A stretch of 54,945 nt of DNA from Spartobacteria bacterium (GTDB taxonomy: Bacteria > Verrucomicrobiota > Verrucomicrobiia > Chthoniobacterales > UBA6821), in the NCBI GenBank assembly GCA_947482345.1, contig CANKJN010000006.1, positions 1-54,945 on the forward strand. The letters are read 5' to 3'. The notes beneath the pieces are model-generated. The model saw only the letters and a list, made by a program, of their open reading frames with translations, had not been told where the DNA came from and searched no databases. Shown piece by piece: positions 16,853 through 25,743 of this stretch; position 1 is the first letter of the stretch, and each line of letters begins with the position of its first letter. The translations under genes and the position numbers were made by a program.

Positions 16853-17695
16853 TCAGCGAAGCAGGCGATCAGCCGCCGTCACCGCGACAAAAATGGCGCC
16901 GATCAGTGCATTGGTCTCGAAGAAAGCCTTGTTGATTAGGGCCAGGTCGAGCGTGCGGGCGATCCGGTGTTCGTAGAGAAGCAGAAAGGGAACGGGCAGG
17001 AGGCCCGCGAAATAGATCTTCCCAAGATGGGCCGAGAGACCGAATGCGATCAGGCCAATCAGCATCAGCAGATGGAGGAGGCCCGCCAGACGCAGCGCTC
17101 CGGGAACGCCGAGCCAGACCACCATCGAGCGGAGGCCTTCGCGCCGGTCGGCCTCCTCATCCTGAGTGGCGTAGATCATGTCGAATCCCGCCACCCAGCA
17201 GAGAACTCCCGCTGCGAGAATGATCGGCGGCCAGGCAAACGAACCGGTGACGGCAAGCCACGCACCCACAGGCGCCGCCGAGAGGGCCAGTCCCAGGAAA
17301 AACTGCGCCGCATGCGTGAAGCGCTTCGTGAGCGAGTAGAAAAAAACGAGCGCCAGTGCGACCGGAGAGAGCAGGAAACAGATCGGGTTGATGAAGGCCG
17401 CCGAGGCGATGAAGAGCAGGGCGCTCACGAGACAGGTGGTGATGGCCACCGCCCTACCGATGAGTTGGTGACGGCCGGCGGTGCGCGGGTTGCGCTTGTC
17501 GATCTCCCAATCGGCGACACGGTTGAAGGTCATTGCCGCCGTCCGGGCAAAGACCATGCAGAGCAGGATCAACCCGAAGATCCGCCACCCGGGAAACCCG
17601 TCCGCCGCAACGACCATCGCCCCGAGCGCAAAGGGGAGGGCAAAGACCGTGTGCGAAAACCGGATGAAGGTTAGGAAACGGGCGAGGGGAATCAA
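16853..17695 (-). CDS. UbiA-family prenyltransferase (menaquinone/ubiquinone type)
   Basis: Membrane aromatic prenyltransferase of 280 residues with eight or nine hydrophobic segments. Both Asp-rich motifs are present: NRVADWEIDKRNPRT (N58, D62, D66) and YATQDEEADRREGLRS. In bacteria without ubiquinone, close relatives serve as MqnP in the futalosine menaquinone route or as MenA, so substrate identity is open. The best start is TTG at 17695; no in-frame ATG with a good ribosome site is seen. The stop lies one base from the stop of the convergent proline-tailed gene. Confidence 0.88.
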   Translation of the reverse strand: MIPLARFLTFIRFSHTVFALPFALGAMVVAADGFPGWRIFGLILLCMVFARTAAMTFNRVADWEIDKRNPRTAGRHQLIGRAVAITTCLVSALLFIASAAFINPICFLLSPVALALVFFYSLTKRFTHAAQFFLGLALSAAPVGAWLAVTGSFAWPPIILAAGVLCWVAGFDMIYATQDEEADRREGLRSMVVWLGVPGALRLAGLLHLLMLIGLIAFGLSAHLGKIYFAGLLPVPFLLLYEHRIARTLDLALINKAFFETNALIGAIFVAVTAADRLLR

Positions 17696-17736
17696 AGGAT
17701 GAGAGCTGAATTATGAAGGATGAAAAAGAGAATGAA

Positions 17737-17776
17737 TCTGAAATTGCTTGTCTGCTATCGCATCAGGAAATCAGGA
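17737..17776 (+). repeat. 40-bp interspersed repeat, copy 1
   Basis: TCTGAAATTGCTTGTCTGCT followed by ATCGCATCAGGAAATCAGGA. It matches 42069-42108 with two mismatches. Both copies are intergenic: this one lies between ubiA and pyrE. Confidence 0.85.
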
Positions 17777-17868
17777 AATGAATGAGTCCATTAATGGATC
17801 AATTGAATCGGTGCGAAGGTCATGAATGCCTGTTCACTTTCACACTTTTCACTTTTTCACCTTTCACT

Positions 17869-17887
17869 CCCTCCGCTTCGCGGAGGG
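17869..17887. other. Hairpin downstream of pyrE
   Basis: CCCTCCGC-TTC-GCGGAGGG: a perfect 8-bp stem with a 3-base loop, abutting the pyrE stop codon. Neither side has a proper T-run, so a canonical intrinsic terminator is doubtful. Confidence 0.5.
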
Positions 17888-18469
17888 TTACTTGCTTCCC
17901 GGTTTCACCGCGGGAATATCGACGAGGTCCTCAGGGAGTGCGTCCGCCGGGAAGGTCTCGGGCGTCATCTGGATGAGGCTGACAAAGGGGCATCCGAAGT
18001 CGGGGAGATTCCCGCCACTGCGGTCGACGATGGATCCTGCGGCGACAACAACGCCGCCGAGGTTTCTGATGATGTCGATGGTCTCCTGGACACGGCCGCC
18101 GCGGGTGACGACATCCTCGGCAACGATGAAGCGCTCGCCGGGAACCACCTCGAAGCGTCGCATGACCAGGCCGCCGCTTCCATCCTTCTCGACAAAGATG
18201 TGACGTGTGCCGAGGTGACGGGCGACTTCCTGTCCTACGATGATCCCGCCGACGGCCGGTGAAACCACCGTCGGCTTCTTGCCGTTAGCCTCTGTGTGGA
18301 ACGGACAGAGCTTCTCCGCCAACTCGCCGCAGACCTGCGCGGCCACGGGAGCGTCCTGCAGCAGGAGCGCGCACTGGAAGAACTCGCGGCTGTGCAGGCC
18401 GGAGCGGAGGATGAAGTGGCCGTGGAGCAGGGCACCGGTCTGTTTGAAGAGAGCGAGGACGTCGGTCAT
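17888..18469 (-). CDS. pyrE: Orotate phosphoribosyltransferase
   Basis: Enzyme of de novo pyrimidine synthesis joining orotate to PRPP to form OMP. The 193-residue length is normal. The PRPP-binding motif is FIVAEDVVTRGGRVQETI, and SPAVGGIIVGQEVARHLG is the upstream loop. It begins HGHFILRSGLHSREFFQ, typical of this subfamily. It lies on the minus strand downstream of parA. An 8-bp hairpin follows the stop at 17869-17887 but lacks a T-tract on this strand. Confidence 0.95.
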   Translation of the reverse strand: MTDVLALFKQTGALLHGHFILRSGLHSREFFQCALLLQDAPVAAQVCGELAEKLCPFHTEANGKKPTVVSPAVGGIIVGQEVARHLGTRHIFVEKDGSGGLVMRRFEVVPGERFIVAEDVVTRGGRVQETIDIIRNLGGVVVAAGSIVDRSGGNLPDFGCPFVSLIQMTPETFPADALPEDLVDIPAVKPGSK

Positions 18470-18594
18470 GGAGAAAGGGGTTTAGGCTGAAGACGGAAGG
18501 TTATCGGGAGCAGAGGGAAAAACCTGGGTGAATTTGAGATTCAGGTTTGTTAGCCCGGCCGTTGCTTCGCAGCCGTTACGGCAGGTCTCAAGTT

Positions 18595-19413
18595 TCATCC
18601 CTCCGGATTCCTCTGTGGCGCGCCGACGAAGGAGATGCCCCTCTTCTGGCGGTCGAGGAATTCCTTGGCAAGGACGCGGTAGGCGGAGGCGCCGGGCCCC
18701 TTCGGGTCGTACTCGAGGATGGTCTTGCCGAAGCTCGGGGCTTCGCTGATGCGGACGGAGCGGGGAATCGCGGCATCGAAGACGACCTCCTCGAAGTGGG
18801 CGCGGACATCGCGCACGACAGCGGCGCTGATGTTGGTGCGGACATCGAGCATGGTCATCAGCAGTCCGCTCATGACAAGGCCCGGATTCGCACCGGATTC
18901 GCGGATCTGCTCCATGACGCCGACCAGTTTGCCGAGACCCTCGAGCGCGTAATACTCGCACTGGATGGGAATGAGGAGTTCGTCCGCGGCGCTGAGGGCG
19001 TTGGTCATGAGGATGCCGAGCGACGGAGGGCAGTCCATGATGACGTACTCGAAGCGGCCCGAAGCGCGCACCGGCTCCAGGACCGTGCGGAGCTGGGTGA
19101 GATGCCCCTCCATGCGGGCAACCTCAATCTCCGCGCCGGCCAGGTCGAGGTCGGCGGGGATGCCGCAGAGATTCGGAATCCGCGTTTCCTGGACGAGGTC
19201 CTGCATCGGGGTCTGCCCGATCATGGCGGCGTAGAGGCTGTTTCCCTCGCCCGTTTCGAGTCCGAGGGCGCTGGAGGCATTCCCCTGTGGGTCAAGGTCG
19301 AGAAGAAGGACGGTGTGACCCGCCTCGGCGATCGCGGCGGCGAGGTTGACCGAGGTGGTGGTCTTACCGACGCCCCCCTTCTGGTTGGCGATGGCGATGA
19401 CTTTGGTCTTCAT
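18595..19413 (-). CDS. parA: ParA/Soj-family chromosome-partitioning ATPase
   Basis: Deviant Walker ATPase of 272 residues. It starts MKTKVIAIANQKGGVGKTTT (Walker A 12-18), followed by LLLDLDPQGNASSALG and VIMDCPPSLGILMTNAL, all diagnostic of ParA/Soj. The ATG at 19413 is correct; the longer open frame upstream has no family match. By family knowledge it works with ParB and parS sites, but neither parB nor an obvious parS (TGTTTCACGTGAAACA-like) is next to it; the following gene is pyrE. The upstream neighbour is a cell-wall amidase on the same strand. Confidence 0.93.
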   Translation of the reverse strand: MKTKVIAIANQKGGVGKTTTSVNLAAAIAEAGHTVLLLDLDPQGNASSALGLETGEGNSLYAAMIGQTPMQDLVQETRIPNLCGIPADLDLAGAEIEVARMEGHLTQLRTVLEPVRASGRFEYVIMDCPPSLGILMTNALSAADELLIPIQCEYYALEGLGKLVGVMEQIRESGANPGLVMSGLLMTMLDVRTNISAAVVRDVRAHFEEVVFDAAIPRSVRISEAPSFGKTILEYDPKGPGASAYRVLAKEFLDRQKRGISFVGAPQRNPEG

Positions 19414-19471
19414 GGGTTGGAAAATCGGATGATGGGAGGGTGGTGGATGCCGTTTCGGGAAAGTCCCATCA

Positions 19472-20698
19472 TCAGCGGCTCCCATAGTAATCGGCAAGCC
19501 CTTGCGCCACGGCATCGGCATATTCCCTGTAAATGCTTGGCAGTTGGGAGCCCCCCACGTTGCGTCGCCCCTGATAATCTCCCATTTGCACGCGGTTGAA
19601 GACCGCCCGGCTGTTCATGACATACGGCTCACAGTAGACGACCGGGCATTCGAACAGGCGGTTTGCCAGCAGGTTGCGGATCCAGAGATAAGGATTCGAG
19701 GAGGCGGGGATTCCCTTGGTGCCATGGTAGACAAAGGGTTCGAGTCCGGTGGCGGAGGCCAGGGAACGGGCGACGGCCTCGGAGGCTCCGAGTTCGGCGG
19801 CATGGGTCCCGCCGAGGAGTTTCACCAGCATGGTGTGGCGCTCATCCTCGTGCAGAAGTTCCTCGCGCGAGATGTTTCCGGAGAGCAGCAGGTGAAGGTG
19901 GTTTTTGTCCGTCAGGGAGGGGCGGGCCGGATCACCCCACTCCTCCGCATTGAAGTGGAGGCACACCACGAGGTCGGGACGGATGTGGCCGTTCACCATC
20001 CGGGCCCGGTTGCGGATCTCGCCGACCCGGTAAAAGAGCCTCTCGGTCTCATCCTGAAGTCGCTTGCCCGACGGAACCACACCCTCCTCCCTGAGCGATC
20101 CCGCCGCGACTTTCCTGAGACTTCCGGGGCGCAGCGGCGTAGTGGGGCCGTTCCTGGTCCTGGTCAGCCAGACCTCCGCACCCATCGACTCCAGTTGCTG
20201 TTTCAGGAGCTTCGCGACCATCAGGGTCATCTCCCCCTCCTGGACGGGGCGACTGTTACCGATCCGGAACCAACGGGCTTCCATCTTCGCATAGCTTCCC
20301 CCGAGGTGGCCCGGATCGATGGCGATGCGGAGACCGGCAAGCGGCCGACCGGGGACGGGGGAGCGCGCCGTGCGGTCCTTCCAGAACCGGGGCGGGGCCT
20401 TTGGAGTCGTGCCCGGAGAGGCGAGGGGGAGGGCGATTGGAGCGGCGCCCGGCCTCGGGGTAATCAGGGCCTCGGTCGGGGAGATGCTGATCCACTCCCT
20501 CCACGATCCGTCGGGCACGTAGACCTGTCTGAGAAGCCTCTCGAAATCGGCGGCCGTGATTGTTCCCACATACTGCCCGATGGTGCTCCAGTCGGGCTGG
20601 GGAGCCAGCGGGCTGAGGAGGGCGGCCGGCGCGGAAACGGACGAAGCCAGCAGGACAAAAGCCGCGACATAGCGAAATGCATAAGGGCGAATCTTCAA
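19472..20698 (-). CDS. N-acetylmuramoyl-L-alanine amidase (Amidase_3)
   Basis: Periplasmic peptidoglycan amidase of 408 residues. It has a signal peptide (VAAFVLLASSVSAPAA) and an N-terminal region of about 100 residues before the catalytic domain. All expected zinc ligands and catalytic residues are visible: DPGH (H131), QEGE (E156), LHFN (H248) and CEPY (E357). The start is TTG at 20698. The last 25 residues (GSQLPSIYREYADAVAQGL) are shared with a degenerate paralogue at 42247. It probably trims peptidoglycan at division, which fits its place just upstream of parA. Confidence 0.9.
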   Translation of the reverse strand: MKIRPYAFRYVAAFVLLASSVSAPAALLSPLAPQPDWSTIGQYVGTITAADFERLLRQVYVPDGSWREWISISPTEALITPRPGAAPIALPLASPGTTPKAPPRFWKDRTARSPVPGRPLAGLRIAIDPGHLGGSYAKMEARWFRIGNSRPVQEGEMTLMVAKLLKQQLESMGAEVWLTRTRNGPTTPLRPGSLRKVAAGSLREEGVVPSGKRLQDETERLFYRVGEIRNRARMVNGHIRPDLVVCLHFNAEEWGDPARPSLTDKNHLHLLLSGNISREELLHEDERHTMLVKLLGGTHAAELGASEAVARSLASATGLEPFVYHGTKGIPASSNPYLWIRNLLANRLFECPVVYCEPYVMNSRAVFNRVQMGDYQGRRNVGGSQLPSIYREYADAVAQGLADYYGSR

Positions 20699-20750
20699 GA
20701 TGTCTCATTTTTACATCGTCCCGGCCGGTGCTTTCGATAAAAACCCACCC

Positions 20751-21542
20751 ATGGTGAAAATCCTTTTTCTGGGCGATGTGGTGGGTGAACCCGGCCGCAT
20801 GGCAGCCTGCCGCACGGCGGAACTCTATCTGGAGCGCGGCGATGCCGATTTCGTGATCGCCAACGGCGAGAATGCCGCCGCCGGCCGAGGCATTACCCCG
20901 AAGCTCGCCATCGACCTGATGCGTAGCGGCATCGCCGTCATCACCTCGGGGGATCATATCTGGGACCAGAAGGAGATCATTGCCTACATCGCCACCGAGC
21001 CGCGGCTGCTCCGCCCGCTCAACTATCCGGCAGGCACCCCGGGTAGCGGCAGCATCATCCTCGACACGGCCCACGGGCCGATCGGCGTCATGAACGTCCA
21101 GTGCCGGACCTTCATGAAGACCCCCCTCGACAACCCCTTCCTGGCGGCCTCCGCCGAGGTGGAAAAACTCAGGCAAGAAACCCCCGTGATCATCGTCGAT
21201 GTCCATGGCGAGACCACCAGCGAGAAGATCGCTATGGGACGCCACCTCGACGGCAAGGTCTCCCTCGTGGTGGGGACCCACACGCATGTGCAGACGGCCG
21301 ACGAGCGGATCTTCCCGAAAGGGACGGCCTTCCTCTGCGATGCGGGGATGTGCGGGCCGGAGGACTCCATCCTCGGCCGCGACTGCGACGCGGTGGTGGG
21401 GCAGTTCGTGAACTCCATGCCGGTCAAGTTTCCCGTGGCACGCGGTCCCGTCATTGCATCCGGCGTGCTCGTCGAGGTGGATCCGGAAACGGGCCGCGCC
21501 AAGTCGGTCAAACGCGTGGCGGAACGCTACGGGGCGCCTTAG
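20751..21542 (+). CDS. YmdB-family metallophosphoesterase (TIGR00282)
   Basis: Protein of 263 residues starting MVKILFLGDVVGEPGR. The metal-binding motifs of the family are present: GDVVG, NGENAAAGRGI, TSGDHIWDQKEI, VDVHGE and VGTHTHVQTADE. Homologues (B. subtilis YmdB) hydrolyse 2',3'-cyclic nucleotides and affect RNA levels. The ATG at 20751 is preferred over the GTG-like start at 20700, which overlaps the divergent amidase promoter region. Confidence 0.93.
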   Translation: MVKILFLGDVVGEPGRMAACRTAELYLERGDADFVIANGENAAAGRGITPKLAIDLMRSGIAVITSGDHIWDQKEIIAYIATEPRLLRPLNYPAGTPGSGSIILDTAHGPIGVMNVQCRTFMKTPLDNPFLAASAEVEKLRQETPVIIVDVHGETTSEKIAMGRHLDGKVSLVVGTHTHVQTADERIFPKGTAFLCDAGMCGPEDSILGRDCDAVVGQFVNSMPVKFPVARGPVIASGVLVEVDPETGRAKSVKRVAERYGAP

Positions 21543-21712
21543 GTTGGGAGTTGGGAGTTGGGAGTTAGGAACTAGGAACTAGGAACTGGAAGCTGGGGTG
21601 GAATGAAAAGTGAAGAATGGGAGTGAAGTGGAGTTGAGGGCCTCGCGCTTCACTGTTCGCCCTTCGGCTGCGGTTCCTTATTTTAGCCTTCAGCATTTAG
21701 CCTTCAGCATTT
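21543..21712. repeat. Heptamer-rich intergenic repeats
   Basis: From 21543: GTTGGGA is repeated three times with little change, then AGGAACT three times; further on TTTAGCCTTCAGCA is repeated twice (about 21682-21711). Similar seven-base-period tracts recur in other spacers (32372, 47455, 54270 for CTTCAGC; 3517, 3915, 4940 for TCTCACTT). They are not coding. Confidence 0.7.
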
Positions 21713-21771
21713 CTTTCACGATTGAACAAATGACTCCATCTTTGCCGGGGAGCGGATTAGCCTGACCGGAG

Positions 21772-24700
21772 ATGGATCCCGCAGGACCAGCACCCGAAGA
21801 CCAATCAGGCCTTGGCCTGGTAAGCCAGGAGTCGCGCCGCAGCGTGCTGGTGATCGACAGCCTCCTGCGCGGCGCCTCGCGTCTCCAGCACTTGGCGGCC
21901 CGAAGGTGGCGACGTCTGCGCCGGAGGCCACAGACGATCGCGGAGAGCGCGAATCTCCTGCCGACCCTGATCCAGGTGCTTGCCGCCTTCACGCGCGTCG
22001 ACGGCGAGATGCTCGAGGAGGAAATCGATTCCAGCCTCGGATTCCTGCGCTACGACTATCCGGAGGCCGTCTATTCCGAGCTGCGGAGGCTCTTCCGGCA
22101 GGCGCTCGAGCAGCAGCAGGATCTGGGAGTCATGGCTTCCAAGCTCGCCCTCGAACTGAGCGACGACCGGAAGATCCTGCTCGGCGTCCAGCTCTTCGAC
22201 TTGATCACCCGCTCCGGGATGAAGCCGGAGCAGGTCGCCGCCTACCATGATTTCATGGGCAAGCTCGGCATGGCCGCCCAGGCGATCGACATCGTCTACC
22301 AGCTCAATGCGAACGAACAGGCCGACCCTGCGTTCTTCCACGACGGCGTCTCCCCGCTGGAGGCCCTTTCCTTCGGCGATCCCGACCGGTGCGATGTGGC
22401 CCTGCGCGAGTTCTCGCCCGACGAGCGGCTGCTCGCCTACCGCCACCACGACCTGATCATCCTGAAGAACCTCTCCTCGAAGAGCCTCATCGTCCAGGGG
22501 CGACTGCTCAAACCGGGCGAATTCTGCCGCATCTATCCCGGCCAGCGGGTGCTCGTCGGCGAACAGGTCATTACCAGCCAGGACCTGCTCTTCTACTTCA
22601 ACGCGAAGCGGAACGTGACGCTCCCCCACATCTTCGTGGCGATCAACAACGAGGAGGTCCGTCTCGAGAAGTCCCGCAGCCGCGACAGCGATCTTGAGAT
22701 CGCCTTCGGGCTCAAGGTGCGCGTCACCGCGCTCCAGGATCTGCGGGCGACCCTGCGGGGCACTCCCCTGCGCAAGGGAACGACCGTGGATGCCCAGCTC
22801 TCCGACAAGATCTTCTTCCGCGACGGAGGGGAGCTCGACCTCGAGGAGCTCAAGCGACGCGTCGGCGCCTTCGGCGGGCGCTTCGAACTCAAGGGATCGA
22901 AGACCGAGTATATCGCCTCCAACAACCCGAGCCGCCTCGACGACGATGACATCCTCATCTCCCCGGGCATCGGCGGCGAGGTGACCCTCCGGATCACCTG
23001 TGACTACCAGCTGAAGAAGGGACGGGTCGAGGTGCTGCAGGCCGACCGGCCGATCGTGGTGAGGGGCCTGCCCGTCCGGGGCGCCATGGAGCTGGAGGAC
23101 GGCGACACGATCCGCATCGATGCGGGCCAGGTGCTGCGCTGCAATTTCACCGAGCGCATCATCGAGGAGGAGCGCAACATCATCCGCAACCTCGATGTGC
23201 GCGATCTCGTCTGCCGCTTCCGGAGCGCCGACACCGCGCTCGACAACCTCAACTTCTCGATCGAGCGGGGCGAGATGGTCTGCGTCATGGGGGCGAGCGG
23301 CTGCGGGAAGAGCACCCTGCTGCGCGCGCTGGCCGGTCAGTTCCAGCCGATAGCGGGAGAGGTGCTGCTCAACCAGCGCTCTCTCTACGGGAATCTCGAC
23401 GCCCTCCTTCAGTACATCACCTACATCCCGCAGTACGACGCCTTCGACGAGCAGCTGACCATCGAGGAGAACCTGAAGTTCGCCGCCGCGATCCGGGCCC
23501 CCCATCTCTCACGCCGCGAGCGGCAGCGCCGGATCGACAGCAAGCTTGCGGAGCTGGGCCTCAACGAGCGCCGCAAGGAGGTCGTCGGGGGATCCCAGAG
23601 GAAGGTGCTCAGCGGGGGCGAGCGCAAGCGTCTCAACATCGGCCTGGACATGGTCAGCACGGCCGACATCTACCTCTTCGACGAGCCGACCAGCGGCCTC
23701 TCTTCCAAGGATTCCGAGCACGTCATCGAGATCATCCGCGGCATGGCCCACAACAAGATCGTCCTCGTGACGATCCACCAGCCCACCTCGAAGATCTTCC
23801 AGATGTTCCAGAAAGCCCTCCTCCTCGACAAGGGAGGGAAGCTGGTCTTCTTCGGAACGCCGACCGAGATGCTGGCCTACTTCGCGGAAGCCGAGCACGA
23901 ACAACTCTTCGGAACCGAACTCGGAGGCTGCCAGGCCTGCGGCACGACGAGGCCGGAGTTCGTCTTCGATGTGCTGGAGACCCCGCTGCGCGACCTGAGC
24001 GGCGACATCATCTACGAAGAGAACAACCGCGGCCAACTCGTCCCAGCGCGGCGCTTCTCCCCGGAATACTGGCGCGACAAGTTCGAGGCCTACCGCCTCA
24101 TGAAGGAGGTGAAGCAGCCGGCCTCCTCCCGTATCCCCGTACCCGCCGGGCCCGAGGCGAAGAGCACCCTCCTGCAGCGCCCCAAGGGGTGGGAGGGTCT
24201 CCGCTGGCGCGACGAACTCGGCCAGTTCCTGGTCCTGCTCCAGCGCTCCTTCATCAGCAAGCTCCGCAACAGGGCCAACCTGCTGACCACGCTGGTCGAG
24301 GCGCCGATGCTCGCCTTCCTGATCGGGGCGGTCCTGCGCTACTCGGAGGGGAAGAGCTACGACTTCGCCTCGGCCTTCCACATCCCGACCTACCTCTTCC
24401 TCTCGCTGGTGGTGGCGATGTTCCTGGGCCTGACCAACAGCGTCGACGACATCATCCGCGACCGTCCGGTGCTTCTGCGCGAGCGCAACCTGAACGTGCG
24501 CCTCGGCTACTACCTGCTGGCCAAGGCGATCACTCTCGGCCTCTTCGCCGTGGCGCAATGCGCCCTCTTCACACTGATCGGCGACTGGATGGTCTCGATC
24601 CGCGGATTCTACTGGGTGGAGTTCACCGCGATGTTCCTCACCGCCTTCAGCGGCATCGCCCTGGGACTCCTCATCTCCTCGCTGGCCCGCGAGGGGAAGA

Positions 24701-25419
24701 CCGCGGTCAATATCATCCCGGTCGTGCTCATCCCCCAGATCATACTCGGGGGCGCCCTCATCAAGTACGAGGAGATGAACCGCAACCTCGACTTCATCCA
24801 TTCGATTCACGAATGGTTCGCGCGGCATCCCGACACCGCGATGGAACCCCGGAGCGACCTGCAGGTGCCGGTGATCTGCGAGTTCATGCCGATGCGCTGG
24901 TCGTACGAGGGGATTGTCTACGCCCAGGCCAAGCTCAATCCCCTCGCCCTTCGGCAGGCCCGGATCCAGCGTCAGATCAACCAGTTGGCGGCGGTCAAGA
25001 AGCCGACCGAGGCCCAGGAGGAACGGCTCGATGACCTCAAGGACCTGCTCGCCATCCTGAGCGGCCTCGAGGCCAAGACCACCAAAGATCTCGACAGGAG
25101 AATGGAGCGGATCGACCGGGTGATCGCGGGCGGCCCCTTCAAGCGTGAGGAACTTCTCGGGCGAGAGGGAGGGGTCACCGCGGAACAGCTCTACACCAAC
25201 CAGAAGGTGCTCGACCTAGTCTCCAAGGCCGAGATGGAGCAGGCCGATTACCGTGAAAGCCGCCATCCCAACGTCTTCTTCGGCCCGGTGAAGCATTATT
25301 TCGGCATGAACATTCCCCTCCTCTGGTTCAATGCCGGGGTGATGATCCTCTCGAGCTGGATGATCTTCGTGATCCTCTACGTGATCCTGAGACGCCAGAT
25401 CCGCCTGACCAGGAACTAG
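21772..25419 (+). CDS. Giant TerB / FHA-like / ABCG-type fusion transporter
   Basis: Single polypeptide of 1215 residues. Order seen: an N-terminal helical domain resembling TerB (about 65-180, TLIQVLAAFTRVDGEMLEEE); a middle region with two FHA-like or ubiquitin-like segments (about 210-460); an ABCG/WHITE-type ATPase with GASGCGKST (507-515), LSGGER (about 613) and LFDEPTSGL; and an ABC2-type permease with at least six membrane segments. Between the fifth and sixth it has an extended soluble insert with a coiled-coil-like KKPTEAQEERLDDLKDLL. The substrate is unknown. The length and domain order are unusual compared with 600-residue ABCG half-transporters; the FHA-like and TerB parts suggest regulation by phosphorylation or metal/acid sensing (inference). 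Confidence 0.85.
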   Translation: MDPAGPAPEDQSGLGLVSQESRRSVLVIDSLLRGASRLQHLAARRWRRLRRRPQTIAESANLLPTLIQVLAAFTRVDGEMLEEEIDSSLGFLRYDYPEAVYSELRRLFRQALEQQQDLGVMASKLALELSDDRKILLGVQLFDLITRSGMKPEQVAAYHDFMGKLGMAAQAIDIVYQLNANEQADPAFFHDGVSPLEALSFGDPDRCDVALREFSPDERLLAYRHHDLIILKNLSSKSLIVQGRLLKPGEFCRIYPGQRVLVGEQVITSQDLLFYFNAKRNVTLPHIFVAINNEEVRLEKSRSRDSDLEIAFGLKVRVTALQDLRATLRGTPLRKGTTVDAQLSDKIFFRDGGELDLEELKRRVGAFGGRFELKGSKTEYIASNNPSRLDDDDILISPGIGGEVTLRITCDYQLKKGRVEVLQADRPIVVRGLPVRGAMELEDGDTIRIDAGQVLRCNFTERIIEEERNIIRNLDVRDLVCRFRSADTALDNLNFSIERGEMVCVMGASGCGKSTLLRALAGQFQPIAGEVLLNQRSLYGNLDALLQYITYIPQYDAFDEQLTIEENLKFAAAIRAPHLSRRERQRRIDSKLAELGLNERRKEVVGGSQRKVLSGGERKRLNIGLDMVSTADIYLFDEPTSGLSSKDSEHVIEIIRGMAHNKIVLVTIHQPTSKIFQMFQKALLLDKGGKLVFFGTPTEMLAYFAEAEHEQLFGTELGGCQACGTTRPEFVFDVLETPLRDLSGDIIYEENNRGQLVPARRFSPEYWRDKFEAYRLMKEVKQPASSRIPVPAGPEAKSTLLQRPKGWEGLRWRDELGQFLVLLQRSFISKLRNRANLLTTLVEAPMLAFLIGAVLRYSEGKSYDFASAFHIPTYLFLSLVVAMFLGLTNSVDDIIRDRPVLLRERNLNVRLGYYLLAKAITLGLFAVAQCALFTLIGDWMVSIRGFYWVEFTAMFLTAFSGIALGLLISSLAREGKTAVNIIPVVLIPQIILGGALIKYEEMNRNLDFIHSIHEWFARHPDTAMEPRSDLQVPVICEFMPMRWSYEGIVYAQAKLNPLALRQARIQRQINQLAAVKKPTEAQEERLDDLKDLLAILSGLEAKTTKDLDRRMERIDRVIAGGPFKREELLGREGGVTAEQLYTNQKVLDLVSKAEMEQADYRESRHPNVFFGPVKHYFGMNIPLLWFNAGVMILSSWMIFVILYVILRRQIRLTRN

Positions 25420-25523
25420 CCCCACCCCAAGTGCCCCTTGTCGGGATCCCGAAAGCAAGGCTTGACCACCGACTGCTTCTGGGGGAACCTCCACACCCCA
25501 CAAAAGAAAGCAGGTGAATTAAC

Positions 25524-25721
25524 ATGCCGGAAGTTATTGTCCGTAAGGGCGAACCCATCGATCGCGCTCTCAAGCGCCTCAAGACGAAACTCGACACCGA
25601 GGGAATCCTCGAGGAGGTGCGTCGTCTTCGTGCCTTCGAGACCCCGACCCAGCGCACCAAGCGCAAGGCCAAGGCCAACGCCAAGCGCGCCAAGGCCAAG
25701 GTTCGTTTCGTCCTCAGCTAA
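25524..25721 (+). CDS. rpsU: 30S ribosomal protein bS21
   Basis: 65 residues starting MPEVIVRKGEPIDRALKRLK with the basic C-terminal tail (TKRKAKANAKRAKAKVRF). An AGGTG ribosome site lies 8 bases upstream of the ATG. bS21 sits near the anti-Shine-Dalgarno of 16S rRNA and helps initiation. The gene stands alone between the ABC fusion gene and the epimerase gene. Confidence 0.97.
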   Translation: MPEVIVRKGEPIDRALKRLKTKLDTEGILEEVRRLRAFETPTQRTKRKAKANAKRAKAKVRFVLS

Positions 25722-25743
25722 CGTCTGCTTTCCACTCCGAGGA

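Noticed and set aside
17869-17887. Intrinsic terminator after pyrE
   Set aside because: Good hairpin but no T-tract in the pyrE direction; kept only as a hairpin.
21805-23505. 566-codon minus-strand frame opposite the ABC fusion gene, and a similar one at 23509-24828
   Set aside because: Antisense shadows of a GC-rich gene with no domain signature.
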